64,000 bases of DNA from Siphonodentalium dalli (taxonomy: Eukaryota; Mollusca; Scaphopoda; Gadilida; Siphonodentaliidae): assembly GCA_032622095.1 (NCBI GenBank), contig CP136061.1, positions 34,849,797-34,913,796 of the forward strand. The letters are read 5' to 3'. A model generated the notes under the pieces. It worked only from the letters and a program-made list of their open reading frames with translations, did no database searches and was not told the origin of the DNA. A program made the translations under genes and the position numbers. Shown piece by piece: positions 23,085 to 33,094 of the stretch; positions within the stretch are counted from its first letter, which is position 1, and the number at the start of each line of letters is the position of its first letter.

Positions 23085-23220
23085 GAACGTATTATGTTAT
23101 TGGTCCGTCCGTTTGTCTAGCCGTCCGTCCGTCTGTTCGCTTTTTCGTTTCCGGATGACAACTTGCGTAAGCCTGAAAGGAATGAAATTTAGTATGTGAG
23201 TTTACTAGCCCAAAATACAG
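23085..23220 (+). repeat. Dispersed repeat R2, copy 2
   Basis: Starts ACGTATTATGTTATTGGTCC followed by GTCCGTC repeats and 'tttccggatga'. Same family as 5335-5475. Confidence 0.6.
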
Positions 23221-23484
23221 ATCATATTTAAATTTGGGTTCTGCGCGCCAATTTTTACCATATTTATGGCCCTTTGTTGGAATTACCACGGGCGTATTTT
23301 GCCACATCAAGGGGAAATCCCATGTTTGTTCACAAACTAAAAGACATATTGTGAATTTGGAAATTTAGGGTCAGATTCAGTGTCAGAATTAGGGAAAAAC
23401 TTGACTATTTCGCATTGGAAAAGAGGCCCATTTTCGAACCTAATCTGAATCAAACCCAGTGTTTGAACTAGCTATCCATCTAGC

Positions 23485-23600
23485 CTATCAATAGTGTCTG
23501 TCATTTGTAGAATGGGGTCCACAGAGGGTGAATTTAGTGACGACACCCCCGCAAAGCGGGATAGCGTCACCAAATTTACCATCTGGGAACCTCATTCTGC
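23485..23600. repeat. Palindromic repeat R4, copy 1
   Basis: 'tgtctgtcatt', 'cagagggtgaattt.gtgac' and 'catctgggaacctcattctgct' form an imperfect palindrome around GCAAAGCGGG. The same blocks occur at 41184-41409. Confidence 0.65.
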
Positions 23601-23775
23601 TGAGACCTCAAAAGGGAACAAGTAACTAAAAATAATATTATTTTGAGACTATTGATATATACTTCCCAGAAGATGAGGCCTAAGCAGAATGAGATCCACA
23701 TAGGACGAATTAGTTATGCTAGTTCGCTGTAAACTGCAGTGTTCTTTGTGACAAGGCAGATTAATTTTGCAGTCC

Positions 23776-23790
23776 CCCCCCCCCCCCCCG
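23776..23790. repeat. Poly(C) run
   Basis: About 15 consecutive C, followed by two to three repeats of 'actcaactgattgtagtaccagtcatactta'. Confidence 0.9.
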
Positions 23791-24023
23791 AGCAAACGCC
23801 AGACTCAACTGATTGTAGTACCAGTCATACTTAACTCAACTGATTGTAGTACCAGTCATACTTAACTCAACCTTTGTAGTACCAGTCATTTCATCAACAA
23901 TCATCACCAATTGAAATTGTAATTCAACTGTTTTAGTTGAGAATCTGGTGTTTCCTGAAATATTATTCACTGCTCTGAACTTTTGTAAAATAATCATTTA
24001 TGATGATTTTATCAGACTTGGCT

Positions 24024-24311
24024 AGGGGCATCGGTGGCTCAATCGGTTAGGGGTACAACTCCAAGCCGTTTCGACCTCCAGCGCTGGCGACACGGGTTAA
24101 AATCCATCGTCGAAATCGTTATCTGGTGGAGTTGCCAATTACTCGCCGATAGCGGGTGGTTTGTCGCACATGGTCGACGAGTTTATCAGCCATAGAAATC
24201 ACTGTTAGGTTAGTTGTAAGTGTGCGGATTTACTCCACCACTAAAACTGGCAATGTCGTAATATGGCCTTAGTTGCCGAAAGCGACATTAAACCCCAATC
24301 AATCAATCAAT
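24024..24311 (+). mobile_element. tRNA-derived SINE, full length
   Basis: The head shows a pol III A box (TGGCTCAATCGGTTAGG) and a degenerate B box (GGGTTAAAATCC). A conserved central part (GGTGGAGTTGCCAATTACTC) and a tail GACATTAAACCCC(AATC)n follow. The flanking duplication is CAGACTTGGCT (24013-24023) against CAGATTTGGCT (24312-24322). A second copy at 27951-28256 and a reversed partial one at 54737-54960 confirm a family. The element is inserted in the methyltransferase intron in the sense direction. Confidence 0.9.
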
Positions 24312-24339
24312 CAGATTTGGCTCATTTGTTGATAAAATA

Positions 24340-24460
24340 GCTGGCACTGTAACAGTATTGTTTACACAACAAAGGTTTTAATATGCAACATCTCATAATT
24401 GGAGAGTCAGTAATGATAAAAATAAGAGCATAGCCTTCATATACATTGTATATGTTCCAT
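24340..24460 (+). repeat. Dispersed repeat R5, copy 1
   Basis: 'actgtaacagta..gtttac', 'atatgcaacatct..tta', 'gagagt.a.ta.ta....aaataag' recurs at 44965-45070 and, more diverged, at 57990-58090. Confidence 0.5.
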
Positions 24461-24609
24461 GTTCTTCTTAGCGATAATGGTTCTAACTTTTTAATTTTAC
24501 ATATCTTCCTACTGCAAAGACCTTATGTCCCCTTTTAACATTATATTAATGATCGATAGTGAACAATATGTCGGCATTTACTTTTTACTGTTTTTGTTTT
24601 CATTCACAG

Positions 24610-24900
24610 CGTAAACTTGATGTGCTAAAGATTTATATAGAGGCTACTGAATGGCCAGTGTTAGAGAACTTGTTTGCAGAGAACATGCTGACGAATGTAA
24701 ATCAATTTCTGTTTGAGTGGCATATATTCTATGATTCTCCGAAGCAAGCGGATTACCCGAAGCTTTATAGATTATATGAGAATGTTCATAATCTGGGATT
24801 TAAGTCATTTCTTAAGACATCGTATGGAAGGGGTGCACGGGGTTCAAAGTTCAACTCACAAGGTGATACAATGTGGGTCAATACTAAATTAAAATATTAA
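24610..24900 (+). CDS. METTL24-like methyltransferase, terminal exon
   Basis: The exon follows a strong acceptor (TGTTTTTGTTTTCATTCACAG, ending at 24609) and starts in phase 0 with RKLDVLKIYIEATEW. It continues PVLENLFAENMLTNVNQFLF, EWHIFYDSPKQADYPKLYRL and LGFKSF, ending ...KLKY and TAA (24898-24900), 96 codons. The LKIDIEGWEW-type motif followed by VLENL..E..L..V.QFL.E.H and a YRLYE/LGF block is the C-terminal half of the METTL24-like methyltransferase fold. The family's acidic residue after KI is Tyr here (KIYIE), which may weaken activity. It joins in frame to the 419-610 exon only if that exon's missing base is restored. The upstream ATG at 24559 is intronic and is not a start. The stop codon overlaps the TTAA target of a mini-element. 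Confidence 0.8.
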   Translation, partial: RKLDVLKIYIEATEWPVLENLFAENMLTNVNQFLFEWHIFYDSPKQADYPKLYRLYENVHNLGFKSFLKTSYGRGARGSKFNSQGDTMWVNTKLKY

Positions 24901-25159
24901 CCCTTTCATGAAGGGGAGCAGCGCTGCTGGTGCAACATTAAATATCCTGTACCAGTGAATTTTCATATGTATGCGAGTCTCCCATAGGGAGCCTCGCATA
25001 TATAAGATAATGCACTGGATTACAAGAACAATGTACATATTGTATGGCCAATGTATTCTCTTATATATACGAGGCTCCATATGGGAGACTCGCATTTATA
25101 AGAGAATGAATTGGCACAGGGTATTCGCAAAATTTCAGACATCTCCAGTCATGGAAGGG
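24901..25159. mobile_element. piggyBac-like TTAA MITE with paired palindromes, copy 1
   Basis: TTAA (24897-24900), then CCCTTTCATGA; at the other end TCATGGAAGGG, then TTAA (25160-25163). Inside are two palindromes (TGCGAGTCTCCCATAGGGAG... and its reverse complement) separated by a short loop. TTAA targets with CCCT termini are typical of piggyBac-type elements. The element begins on the base after the methyltransferase stop codon and so forms the start of the 3' UTR. Confidence 0.85.
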
Positions 25160-25214
25160 TTAATGCTCAGTAACTGTTGACATTCACCACCACATTTCAT
25201 CAAGGATAAATCAT

Positions 25215-25830
25215 AAAGTAAAGTTGTAAATAACACAAGAACTGAAGATAATCATCGTTGCCATGGCTACCATTTGTCATCGTGTGAGATTCCAAAAATA
25301 AAATGATAAATAATACAAGAATTGAAGATAGTCATTGTTGCCATGGCTACCATGTGTCATCGTGGGAGAATCTCAAGGTGAAATGATAAATAACACAAGA
25401 ACTGAAGATAGTCATTGTTGCCATGGCTACGATCGACGTGTCATCGTGGGAGAATCTCAAGGTAAAATAATAAATAACACAAGAACTGAAGATAGTCATT
25501 GTTGCCATGGCTACGATCGACGTGTCATCGTGGGAGAATCTCAAGGTAAAATGATAAATAACACAAGAACTGAAGATAGTCATTGCTACCATGTGTACCA
25601 TGTACATCGTGGGAAAATCTCAAAGTAAAATGATACAAGTAAACAACAAGAACTGAAGATAGTCATCGTTGCCATGGCTACCATGTGTCATCTTGGGAGA
25701 ATCCTGAAGTAAAATGATAAACATTTAACACACGAACTGAATGTATTCATCGTTATCATGCGGGCTGGCATGTGTCATCAATGGGTAATCTATGCTAAAT
25801 TACACAAAAACTGAAGTTATTCAGTCTATG
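25215..25830 (+). repeat. 85-bp tandem repeat, about 7 units
   Basis: Unit: AGAACTGAAGATAGTCATTG, TTGCCATGGCTAC, GTGTCATCGTGGGAGAATCT, CAAGGTAAAATGATAAATAA. The middle units are nearly identical (85-bp period) and include an ATCGACG insertion. The outer units are diverged. Confidence 0.9.
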
Positions 25831-25857
25831 GCCGTTTTTTATCTGAACATCTCTTAA

Positions 25858-26249
25858 CCCTTTACCCAACAAACCGGCCAAAACCGGCCAAAACCGGCCA
25901 AATAAAGCTTCAACAGCCTAAAATATCTTCGGTCTGTCTCAATAGAACCATACAAATATGGATATCATTGGAACCGGCTCCTTGACCACATTGTGATAGT
26001 TACAGTTATGCCCTGTGCCAATGCATTCTCTTATATATGCGAGTCGACCATAGGTCGCCTCGCATATATAAGAGAATGCATTGGCCTAAACAAAATCTGT
26101 TTTTACCATTTTTTCTTACATTCTTTAACAATTTTATAATTTTTAATGTGTTAAGCCAATGCATTCTCTTATATATGCGAGGCGACCTATGGTCGACTCG
26201 CATATATAAGAGAATGCATTGGCACAGGGCCGTTCTGTTGGGTAAAGGG
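25858..26249. mobile_element. piggyBac-like TTAA MITE, copy 2
   Basis: Flanked by TTAA (25854-25857, 26250-26253); termini CCCTTTACCCAACA and TGTTGGGTAAAGGG. Palindrome 1 is AATGCATTCTCTTATATATG ... around CGACCATAGGTCG, and palindrome 2 is its reverse complement. Near the left end the 10-base CCGGCCAAAA motif is repeated three times. Almost identical to the copy at 41880-42271. Confidence 0.9.
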
Positions 26250-26689
26250 TTAAGGGAACTACTCATCATTGAGCAGTCTGTTGTGTGAATTTGTAAGATA
26301 CACTGGTTATCACCACTTTGTATGTTCCCAAGATATGTATTCAAGTCGTGCTACCTCATCTGGACAGCATATGGTCTCGTCCTGGCGGACTCTATGATAT
26401 ACAGCCCCAGTGGAAGTAGCTCGACTTTAATACGGATCTCAGAAACACATGGTGATAACTTATATTTACCCCTTCCGCAAGTTGAACTATAGTGTCATTG
26501 ACACTTTCATTTCCATACTGCTTCAATGATTAAGAGCGACAGCAATAATTATTTTTGTTAACATTTAAATGACGTTTTTTTGTGATTATAGGTCGAGTTT
26601 ATGTCATATTCGTTTTCAACATTGTTTCAAAGTAGCTAAACAAATACTGATGTTTACTTTGATTTGTATGTTGTTGTAAATGGGCCTAG

Positions 26690-27136
26690 ATTGGTGCAAG
26701 TTCGCATGCGTACCCATGAGCTAGCAAATGTTAATTTGAGTACCCTGGATCTAGTAAATGTTGATTCGAGTACCCAGGATCTTGTAAATGTTGATTCGAG
26801 TACCCATGATCTAGTAATTGTTGATTCGAGTACCCAGGATCTAGTATACGTTGATTCGAGTACCCAGGATCTAGTAAATGTTGTTTTGAGTACCCAGGAT
26901 CTACAAAATGTTAATTTGAGTACCCAGGATCTACAAAATATTGATTTGAGTACCCAGGTTATACAAAATATTGATTTGAGTACACAGGATATACAAAACG
27001 TTGATTTTGAGTACCCATGATCTACAAAATGTTGATTTGAGTACCCAGGATCTACAAAATGTTAATTTGAGTACCCAGGTTCTACAAAATATTGAGTTCT
27101 CAGGATCTACAAAATGTTGATTTGAGTACCAAGAAT
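26690..27136 (+). repeat. 30-bp minisatellite, about 14 units
   Basis: Unit GTTGATTCGAGTACCCAGGA plus TCTAGTAAAT or TCTACAAAAT. Because 30 is a multiple of three and the unit lacks a stop in one frame, a 118-codon frame (STQDLVNVD repeats) stays open. There is no other evidence of a protein. Confidence 0.95.
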
Positions 27137-27265
27137 CGCCATATATGTTTTATTCTCTAAATCCATGGAACATCAGTATATTGAGAAGAGATTATATACA
27201 ACATATGTACATAATATACAACGATCTCCCGAATTCCTATCAACATGGCGTATAGTCCGTCATAA

Positions 27266-27450
27266 TCGTCGGCATCGCCTTCATCATCGTCATCATCATC
27301 ATCATCATCATTGTCATATTCATCATCATCACCATCATCATAAGCATTATCATCGTCATCACTACCATCGTCATCATCAGCATCGTCACCATCACCATCG
27401 CAATCGTCATCACCGCCTTAATCATCATCGTAACCATCGTCAGCATTGGT
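27266..27450. repeat. (CAT/ATC)n trinucleotide repeat
   Basis: Interrupted CAT/ATC repeats, giving His-rich and Met-rich frames on opposite strands that are not credible proteins. Confidence 0.9.
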
Positions 27451-27629
27451 TAGAGAACCCAGGATCACCAACAGGCTTTACGCTGGCCTCAAAATTCCTT
27501 TGGCCCAGTTTTTTGTCATTTCTGAATTAGTTTGACTATTTTTCAGAAAATTGACCAAATTGATAAAACCATAATATGGGATCATTGACAAAACAAATAC
27601 TAAAATAAAAATATAAAACACACACAAAA

Positions 27630-28320
27630 ATAACTGATAAATTTCTCGCTGACTTGAAATATAGGACCTTGCCATTTCTAATCCAGGTTCTGTAAATCCT
27701 TCCCTGATTCCTGATTGCTCTTACCTTGCTGAAAAGCTTGGCTTTTATCGATGAAAATTCTTCATTTATATATACTTTTGAGTGCTTTCTTCTTAGTATC
27801 ACCACATTTGTTGAATGAATGCAGAACTTTGTTACCACATACAATCCTTTCTTTCATTGTGGAGCAGGCGAATTGAATAATGACTGGAACCTGTCCATCT
27901 ATTCTCGGCAAATTATGAATTGCTGTTATATCATTCTCCTTTATATTGTGGATGGGCCTTGATGGCTCAGTCGGTAAGGGGTACAACTCCAAGCAGTCTC
28001 GCCCTCCAGCGCCGGCGATGATGATTCTAATCCACATGTTTCCATCGTGGACTTTGTAACTCGAATTCGTTATCTGGTGGAGTTGCCAATTACTCACCGA
28101 TGGCCGGTTGTTTGCAACACATGGTCGACGAGTTTATCAGCTATTGAAATCACTGTTAGATTAGCCGTAAGTATGCGGATTTCCTCACCACTAAAACTGG
28201 CAATGTCGTGATATGACCTTAGTTGCTGAAAGCGACATTAAACCCCAATCAATCGACCTTTATATTGTGAATGTTTAATATCTTTCTGGAAAGTCCAACA
28301 AGGATTTCCCCTCATACCCT
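27630..28320 (-). pseudogene. LINE ORF1-like (L1 ORF1p-type C-terminal domain) remnant, split by a SINE
   Basis: Reading the - strand: EILVGLSRKILNIHN (about 28310-28270), then after the SINE KENDITAIHNLPRIDGQVPV, IIQF and MKERIVCGNKVL. After a one-base slip near 27775 come VYINEEFSSIKAKLFSKVRA and YRTWIRNGKVLYFKS. The pattern D(I/V)xxxHRLP, then PVIV.F, then (Y/F)INEDL...R..LF..VR, then G+..+.W...G.I is that of ORF1 proteins of L1-like/CR1-like elements common in mollusc genomes. An in-frame stop precedes EILVG. No reverse transcriptase is found beside it. Dead copy; family assignment from motif memory. Confidence 0.6.
27951..28256 (+). mobile_element. tRNA-derived SINE, copy 2
   Basis: Head TGATGGCTCAGTCGGTAAGG, centre GGTGGAGTTGCCAATTACTC, tail GACATTAAACCCC(AATC)2. 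A perfect 13-base target duplication CCTTTATATTGTG occurs at 27938-27950 and 28257-28269. It interrupts the ORF1-like remnant. Confidence 0.95.
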
Positions 28321-28736
28321 CGAGCTGTTCAGTATGGTATTGTCATCATTACTAGATCTAATTATAATTAGCAGTTTTCAGTGAATATGTTATATCACAA
28401 TTATATAATTAAGTTATCTTAGTTGTTGTTGTTGTTGATGTTGATGTTGACCATGGTTGTCGGAAAATGTTACGTAAGTTATTTTTGGAAATTTGTTGTA
28501 TTTAAATTAATCTTTGGATCATGATTATTGCTTAGAGGGGGTTAATATGTCATCGTAATCTTAGGATCAAATGGAGTAAATGATTAAGAATTGGTTTTTA
28601 AATTAAGTTTATGATTTAAATTAAGTGCTTTGTTACTTTGTTTATAGTTAATGGGTATTTATCTTTACTCAGGTGTGTTCCTAGATAAGAATGACGCTTA
28701 ATCTAGTCTCCCCCAAATAATCTTAAAGGCCCACTT
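28270..28736. other. Non-coding, with a short GTT/GAT simple repeat at 28420-28446
   Basis: Beyond the ORF1-like remnant I see only AT-rich sequence and the trinucleotide run. Confidence 0.5.
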
Positions 28737-29144
28737 AATTTTCGAGTCGCCAATTATTTTTATTATAGTGACTTGATATACGGTTTTAATAAAAATCTAT
28801 GCCATAAAATATGATTAAAATACTATAATTCATCACTATTTGAAACATCTGTGTCTCAGAAGATGCCCACAGAGAAATAGAAAACTGCTGAAGACTCTGG
28901 CACCCAGAATGCAACATAATTCAAACTTTTTCAATGAAAGGGGAAGAACCCTATCTTTAATATATAGAGTTATTCCCTGCATTGAAAATAATACTGATTT
29001 TTACTTCAATCTTGATGACAAAACGCGTTGGCAACTCGACAAAACAACATGTCCACAGTTTATTACACCGGATAAGTTGATAATACATGTTTTGGAGCTT
29101 CCCCTTTCAACTGTTATAATAATAGGCATATATTAAGTGGGCCT
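28737..29144. mobile_element. TTAA mini-element family 2, intact copy
   Basis: TTAA (28733-28736), AGGCCCACTTAATTTTCGAG ... ATATTAAGTGGGCCT, TTAA (29145-29148), 408 bp. The interior contains 'ttattacaccggataagttgataata' and 'catctgtgtctcagaag', shared in reverse orientation with 50741-51151. TTAA duplications occur in both piggyBac and Kolobok groups; AGGCCC termini do not settle which. Confidence 0.85.
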
Positions 29145-29404
29145 TTAACCACAAATGCGTGGACAGATTGTTAAAGTTTTAGGTTGGCCACGTTCCCGCA
29201 CAAACCTTTGATTCGGTAGGATCTATGAAGAACCAAACCAAAGGAGCGTGGAACCAACCTGCTGTGTTCTATGTTGGTATTTAGTTCTCCGCGGTACCTA
29301 ATTTGGAACTTTATTCTTAGAGTGTATACTGCATGGTGTTGAGACATAATTTCCATTTAAAGATGGTCTGTCTCCTCCGGGCCATGCACTATTACAACAA
29401 TATT

Positions 29405-29530
29405 ATTTTTATAAATCCCAATTTCAAGACTAAAAATAGCTATTTTATGAATACAATAGAGATAAAACTGAAGATTTGAAATATTAGTTGTCTATAAATG
29501 AATAATAAAGTGGTTTATGTCGATCATAAG
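29405..29530 (+). repeat. Dispersed repeat R1, copy 2
   Basis: 'atttcaagacta', 'gagataaaactgaagat', 'ttgtctataa', 'agtggttta': same order as 208-352 and 42345-42510. Confidence 0.6.
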
Positions 29531-29535
29531 ATTTA

Positions 29536-29681
29536 GGAGATAAACATACCCTGTTGAGTTGTACATTCTGGGATTCGAGCATGAAAACAGTTTGTGAACG
29601 AGCCGGCTTGCCGGCGAGTTCACAAACTGTTTTCATGCTCGAATCCCAGAATGTACAACGAAACAGGGTACGTTTATCTCC
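29536..29681. repeat. 146-bp foldback, 64-bp arms
   Basis: GGAGATAAACATACCCTGTT ... GTTTGTGAAC (29536-29599) pairs with 29618-29681 with very few mismatches. The loop GAGCCGGCTTGCCGGCGA is itself partly palindromic. It interrupts an R1-type repeat block. Confidence 0.9.
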
Positions 29682-29854
29682 ATTGTAATTCAATATAGGA
29701 AGGAATTTGCAAAAAAACTGTATACAAAGTATCATTTAGTCATTTTCATGATACGAATCGATACTTTCATTTTGCCGTTGTCACCGTGCACAAATTGTTG
29801 GGTTTGTTCATTGCGTTACTCGGAACACTGCTCCGTAACCATTTCCGATGGGGC

Positions 29855-30060
29855 GGGTTGGCTCGTTTCGCTACTCCGTTCTGCGCCGATGAAATTGAAC
29901 CGTGCCACATTCAGATTTGATGCACACTGAAGCTGCCGATGAACGGTATCTATAGACAACAACACGCGGGTGTGCTCGTTTCGCTACTCGTTCTGCATGC
30001 GCCGATGACATTTGACCGTGCTACATTCAGATTTGATGCACGCTGAAGCGGCCGATGTCG
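29855..30060 (+). repeat. Tandem duplication of ~85-90 bp
   Basis: 'gctcgtttcgctactc.gttctgc..cgccgatga', 'accgtgc.acattcagatttgatgcac.ctgaagc.gccgatg' occurs at about 29861-29943 and again at 29974-30057. Confidence 0.85.
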
Positions 30061-30369
30061 GTGAATCGAAAACTAAAGTTAGCCGCTCTCGTCCAATCAG
30101 AATGCTTGTTTTTAGTGACAAATACTCAATTGAATTACAATGTGGTATAATCTACAGTTAAAATTCACTTTGCAGTGATTGCATGATGGTCCTAACAAGA
30201 TAGAGTTCTCCTTCTTGGAACGCTTCTGTTATGCTCCGAACGTTTTCACGTGAAATTCTGTTCTAAAAAATAGCCCCTAAAACTGTTCCGCGGATGCGAT
30301 AAGAAATTTGAAATAAAATTAGGAGATAAGCATGCTTTCTGTTGTGGTTTTGGGAAGTTTAATAAAATT

Positions 30370-31001
30370 GAAAAAGTACCATTACTATTTCTAAAGTTTT
30401 CATTTTTGTGGTGTTTACCTTATCCAAGCGATTTGAGGAAAAGCAGGTGTATGATGTATGAAACATTCAAGTACATATCACTATCGGTCAAATTTGACAG
30501 CTCCCATCTGAAGGTGATATTATACATGCAATTATATGTATATATGGAAAATTGGATGAAATTAATGGAGGGAGGCTGTATCTCTTCCTTGTAAGTTTAT
30601 ATAGATTCCGACGTATAAAATTATAGCTATCAATCGAGGACACCTGTCCGGAAAAGTTTCTATCAATTAATATAATTGCAAATTATTAATTTGCAATTAT
30701 ATTAATTGATAGAAACTTTTCCGGACAGGTGTCCTCGATTGATAGCTATAATTTTATACGTCGGAATCTATATAAACTTACAAGGAAGAGATACAGCCTC
30801 CCTCCATTAATTTCATCCAATTTTCCATATATACATATAATTGCATGTATAATATCACCTTCAGATGGGAGCTGTCAAATTTGACCGATAGTAATATGTA
30901 CTTGAATGTTTCATACATCATACACCTGCTTTTCCTCAAATCGCTTGGATAAGCTAACACCACAAAAATGAAAACTTTAGAAATAGTAATGGTACTTTTT
31001 C
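30370..31001. repeat. Near-perfect 632-bp palindrome
   Basis: The two arms (about 316 bases each) are reverse complements with only a few differences: one indel near 30417 against 30953, and a couple of substitutions. The centre is at about 30686 (TTGCAAATTATTAATTTGCAA region, no loop). Near-identical frames of 61-62 codons on opposite arms (30406-30594 + and 30778-30963 -) are consequences of the symmetry. Arm sequence is related to 42660-42760 and 45350-45470 and includes a satellite A fragment (GACAGCTCCCATCT). Confidence 0.95.
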
Positions 31002-31114
31002 ATAAAGTACGCCAATAATTCATAAATTTAATTAATTGCATTGATATGAATTGAACAACATATGACACACGTCAGGGTAAAAATATATGTCGATACTGGG
31101 CGTCAAATCAAGAC

Positions 31115-31298
31115 ACCCGCTGACTATATCTCCATATACCCGCTGACTATATATCCATACACCCGCTGACTATATCTCCATATACCCGCTGACTATATAT
31201 CCATACACCCGCTGACTATATATCCATATACCCGCTGACTATATATCCATATACCAGCTGACTATATATCCATATACCCGCTGACTATATATCCATAG
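31115..31298 (+). repeat. 23-bp minisatellite, 8 units
   Basis: ACCCGCTGACTATATATCCA plus TAT or TAC, eight consecutive units with two alternating variants (TATCTCC/TATATCC). Confidence 0.97.
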
Positions 31299-31985
31299 TG
31301 ATATACTCGTTTTACCAAACGACCGTCTGTCAGCACAATTATGCACCCCGCGCTATACATGACCCCGTGTGCATGTGTGCATGTCAGTATAACGGTCAGT
31401 CTCTTTAAAGGGATGGCGGCCTTCGTTGTTGGTTATAATTTAGAAATAACATTCATCAAATAATGATAATTTTCCTCAATAATAATATAGCATAATGATG
31501 ATATGAATGCGATATTATTCACAAAACACGCTTTGTGCATGTCCGAGAAAATACAGTTCCATGTTTAGTTTCTCTCAAAAAGCGCAGTGGATTGTTTATA
31601 AGCAGTCACGATATTGCGTCATTTCCTTATTTAGATTTGCGCGCATTATACGTCGGTTGTAAACCCCTAATTTGTGCGTCTACAACTTACAACTCAAAAT
31701 ACTACTCATAGAAAATTCCTTATTTGGTATCTATTACCATATATAGGTTAGGAGAAAATACTAACTGAATTGAAAAATATTCATCTCTTTGCAAGAACAA
31801 TTATATTATGTACACGTTTTCTGTCTGATCATTTCCCAATCATGAGGTAACGTAAATTAGCTGGATTTTGAACTGACAGTGGGTAGAATGGGTCGATTAA
31901 AATTAAATTTGGTGTGATTTGAATGCGATTGTTGATTGCGCCAATAATTTTATCTTCGCCTCCCACAGCGCAACGGAACATTTTC
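31299..31985. other. No feature seen
   Basis: Unique-looking non-coding sequence between the 23-bp array and repeat R3. Confidence 0.45.
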
Positions 31986-31989
31986 ATTG

Positions 31990-32220
31990 GACTTTCAAGT
32001 GTTCGTCTATTAACAAACAGTTCTGTAACGTTTTTGGTGTTTGTTTACATACCAAAGCGTACAGACATGACAATAATGTACGCGATATTTATGATTGGTA
32101 TACGAACAATATCGGTCTATTATATAATATTCTTTCTGTTTATGGCGGTTTTAGCGGATGTGATTATTTTAACAGTTATACCCACGCCCGTATCTTTAAA
32201 AGCCGATATTATTTTAGCTC
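31990..32220 (+). repeat. Dispersed repeat R3, copy 2
   Basis: Shares 'tttgtttacata', 'catgacaata', 'gcgatattt', 'attctttctgttt.tggcggtttt' and 'tacccac' with 10270-10490. A 132-codon frame overlaps it (31919-32317) but the frame is broken in the other copy. Confidence 0.65.
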
Positions 32221-32584
32221 TGGAACTGTGATTCCAGCCAATACGCCACGAAGGCTTATATATAAAACAATATCTAATCGGGGTTATCGATTAGATAGCG
32301 ATTGGTATGCAATCTGAGTAACACTAACACGTGGCACGCCATGCATGTTAGGGTTGGATTTCAAAATGAGTATCCTGCTTTAACCGTAAGGGTTTCTAAA
32401 GAGACTGTAAACGGTATAATATAATTGAGAGATATGTTTGTATTGTTCCACATATCCGTCTCGCATTAACAATGATACCTCTGAAATCACACAAACAATA
32501 TAGAACCTTTTGCGATATTGTGTGAAAGGCTAGATATTAGAAATCTGTCAAAGATAACAGAGAAACATAACTAATGAATTCAAT

Positions 32585-32640
32585 ATAAAGAGCGTTTATA
32601 TTTATAGCAATCACAACGCGCCGCGGGCGCGTTGTTGCTT
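32585..32640. repeat. AAAGAGCGTTTAT motif and GC-rich hairpin
   Basis: ATAAAGAGCGTTTAT at 32586, then AACGCGCCGCGGGCGCGTT at about 32614, a near-palindromic 19-mer. The first motif matches those at 8.6, 9.1 and 10.2 kb. Confidence 0.6.
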
Positions 32641-33090
32641 TTCAAGTTTAGGCGTGAATGACGTCATTAATTTTTACAATACCATGAAACAGAATTTCGA
32701 CGCGATGAAAAACGGCGCACAAAAATGGGTTAAAAATCACGTGACTTCCGCTACGCTTTCGCATAGCATCCTGGGAACAATAATATCCCAAAATAAATGG
32801 TGAAATCACAGAATCGGAAGTGGACCAACGGGATGGTTATGAAATTACCAACTTCAGTTTTTCTGAACAATTCCTATGTGATTTAGGCCTATAGATTGGT
32901 TTCATTTTGACCAATTTCGTTGGTTAGCTGAACGAAAACCAGCGAAGGCGTCATGACATGGTCCATGACGTCATTTACGTCATTTGGCTTAGTGGGCCAG
33001 AATCCAGACACATTTGGTCTCAACCGGAAACACTGATTTCACATCACTAGACTATAGACGCAATTATATATAGGCAGTGGCTTTAGCACT
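32641..33090. other. No feature seen
   Basis: Non-coding sequence with several ACGTCAT/ATGACGT pieces (32655, 32965-32985) but no clear element. Confidence 0.4.
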
Positions 33091-33094
33091 GAGG

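Larger units (their letters stand above)
611..24609 (+). other. Inferred ~24-kb intron of the METTL24-like gene
   Basis: The intron is bounded by the donor GTAAGT at 611 and the acceptor TTTTCATTCACAG ending at 24609. The protein segments on either side join without missing residues (LGHEG-type motif, then RKLDVLK). Everything between is repeat or transposon, including recombinase remnants on the opposite strand. An unrecognised short exon inside cannot be excluded. Confidence 0.55.

Noticed and set aside
24024-24110. A functional tRNA gene
   Set aside because: The pol III boxes belong to the SINE head; no cloverleaf with anticodon arm and acceptor stem can be drawn.
24559-24609. ATG-initiated extension upstream of the terminal methyltransferase exon
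   Set aside because: These codons cover the polypyrimidine tract and splice acceptor; homology to the family begins only after the AG at 24609.
26664-27020. 118-codon STQDLVNVD-repeat protein
   Set aside because: Directly explained by the 30-bp minisatellite; the array continues past the stop with the frame lost.
27165-27530. His-rich protein
   Set aside because: Translation of a CAT/ATC trinucleotide repeat.
30406-30963. Two almost identical 61-62-codon frames on opposite strands
   Set aside because: They are mirror products of the 632-bp palindrome; the homologous sequence elsewhere in the window does not keep the frame.
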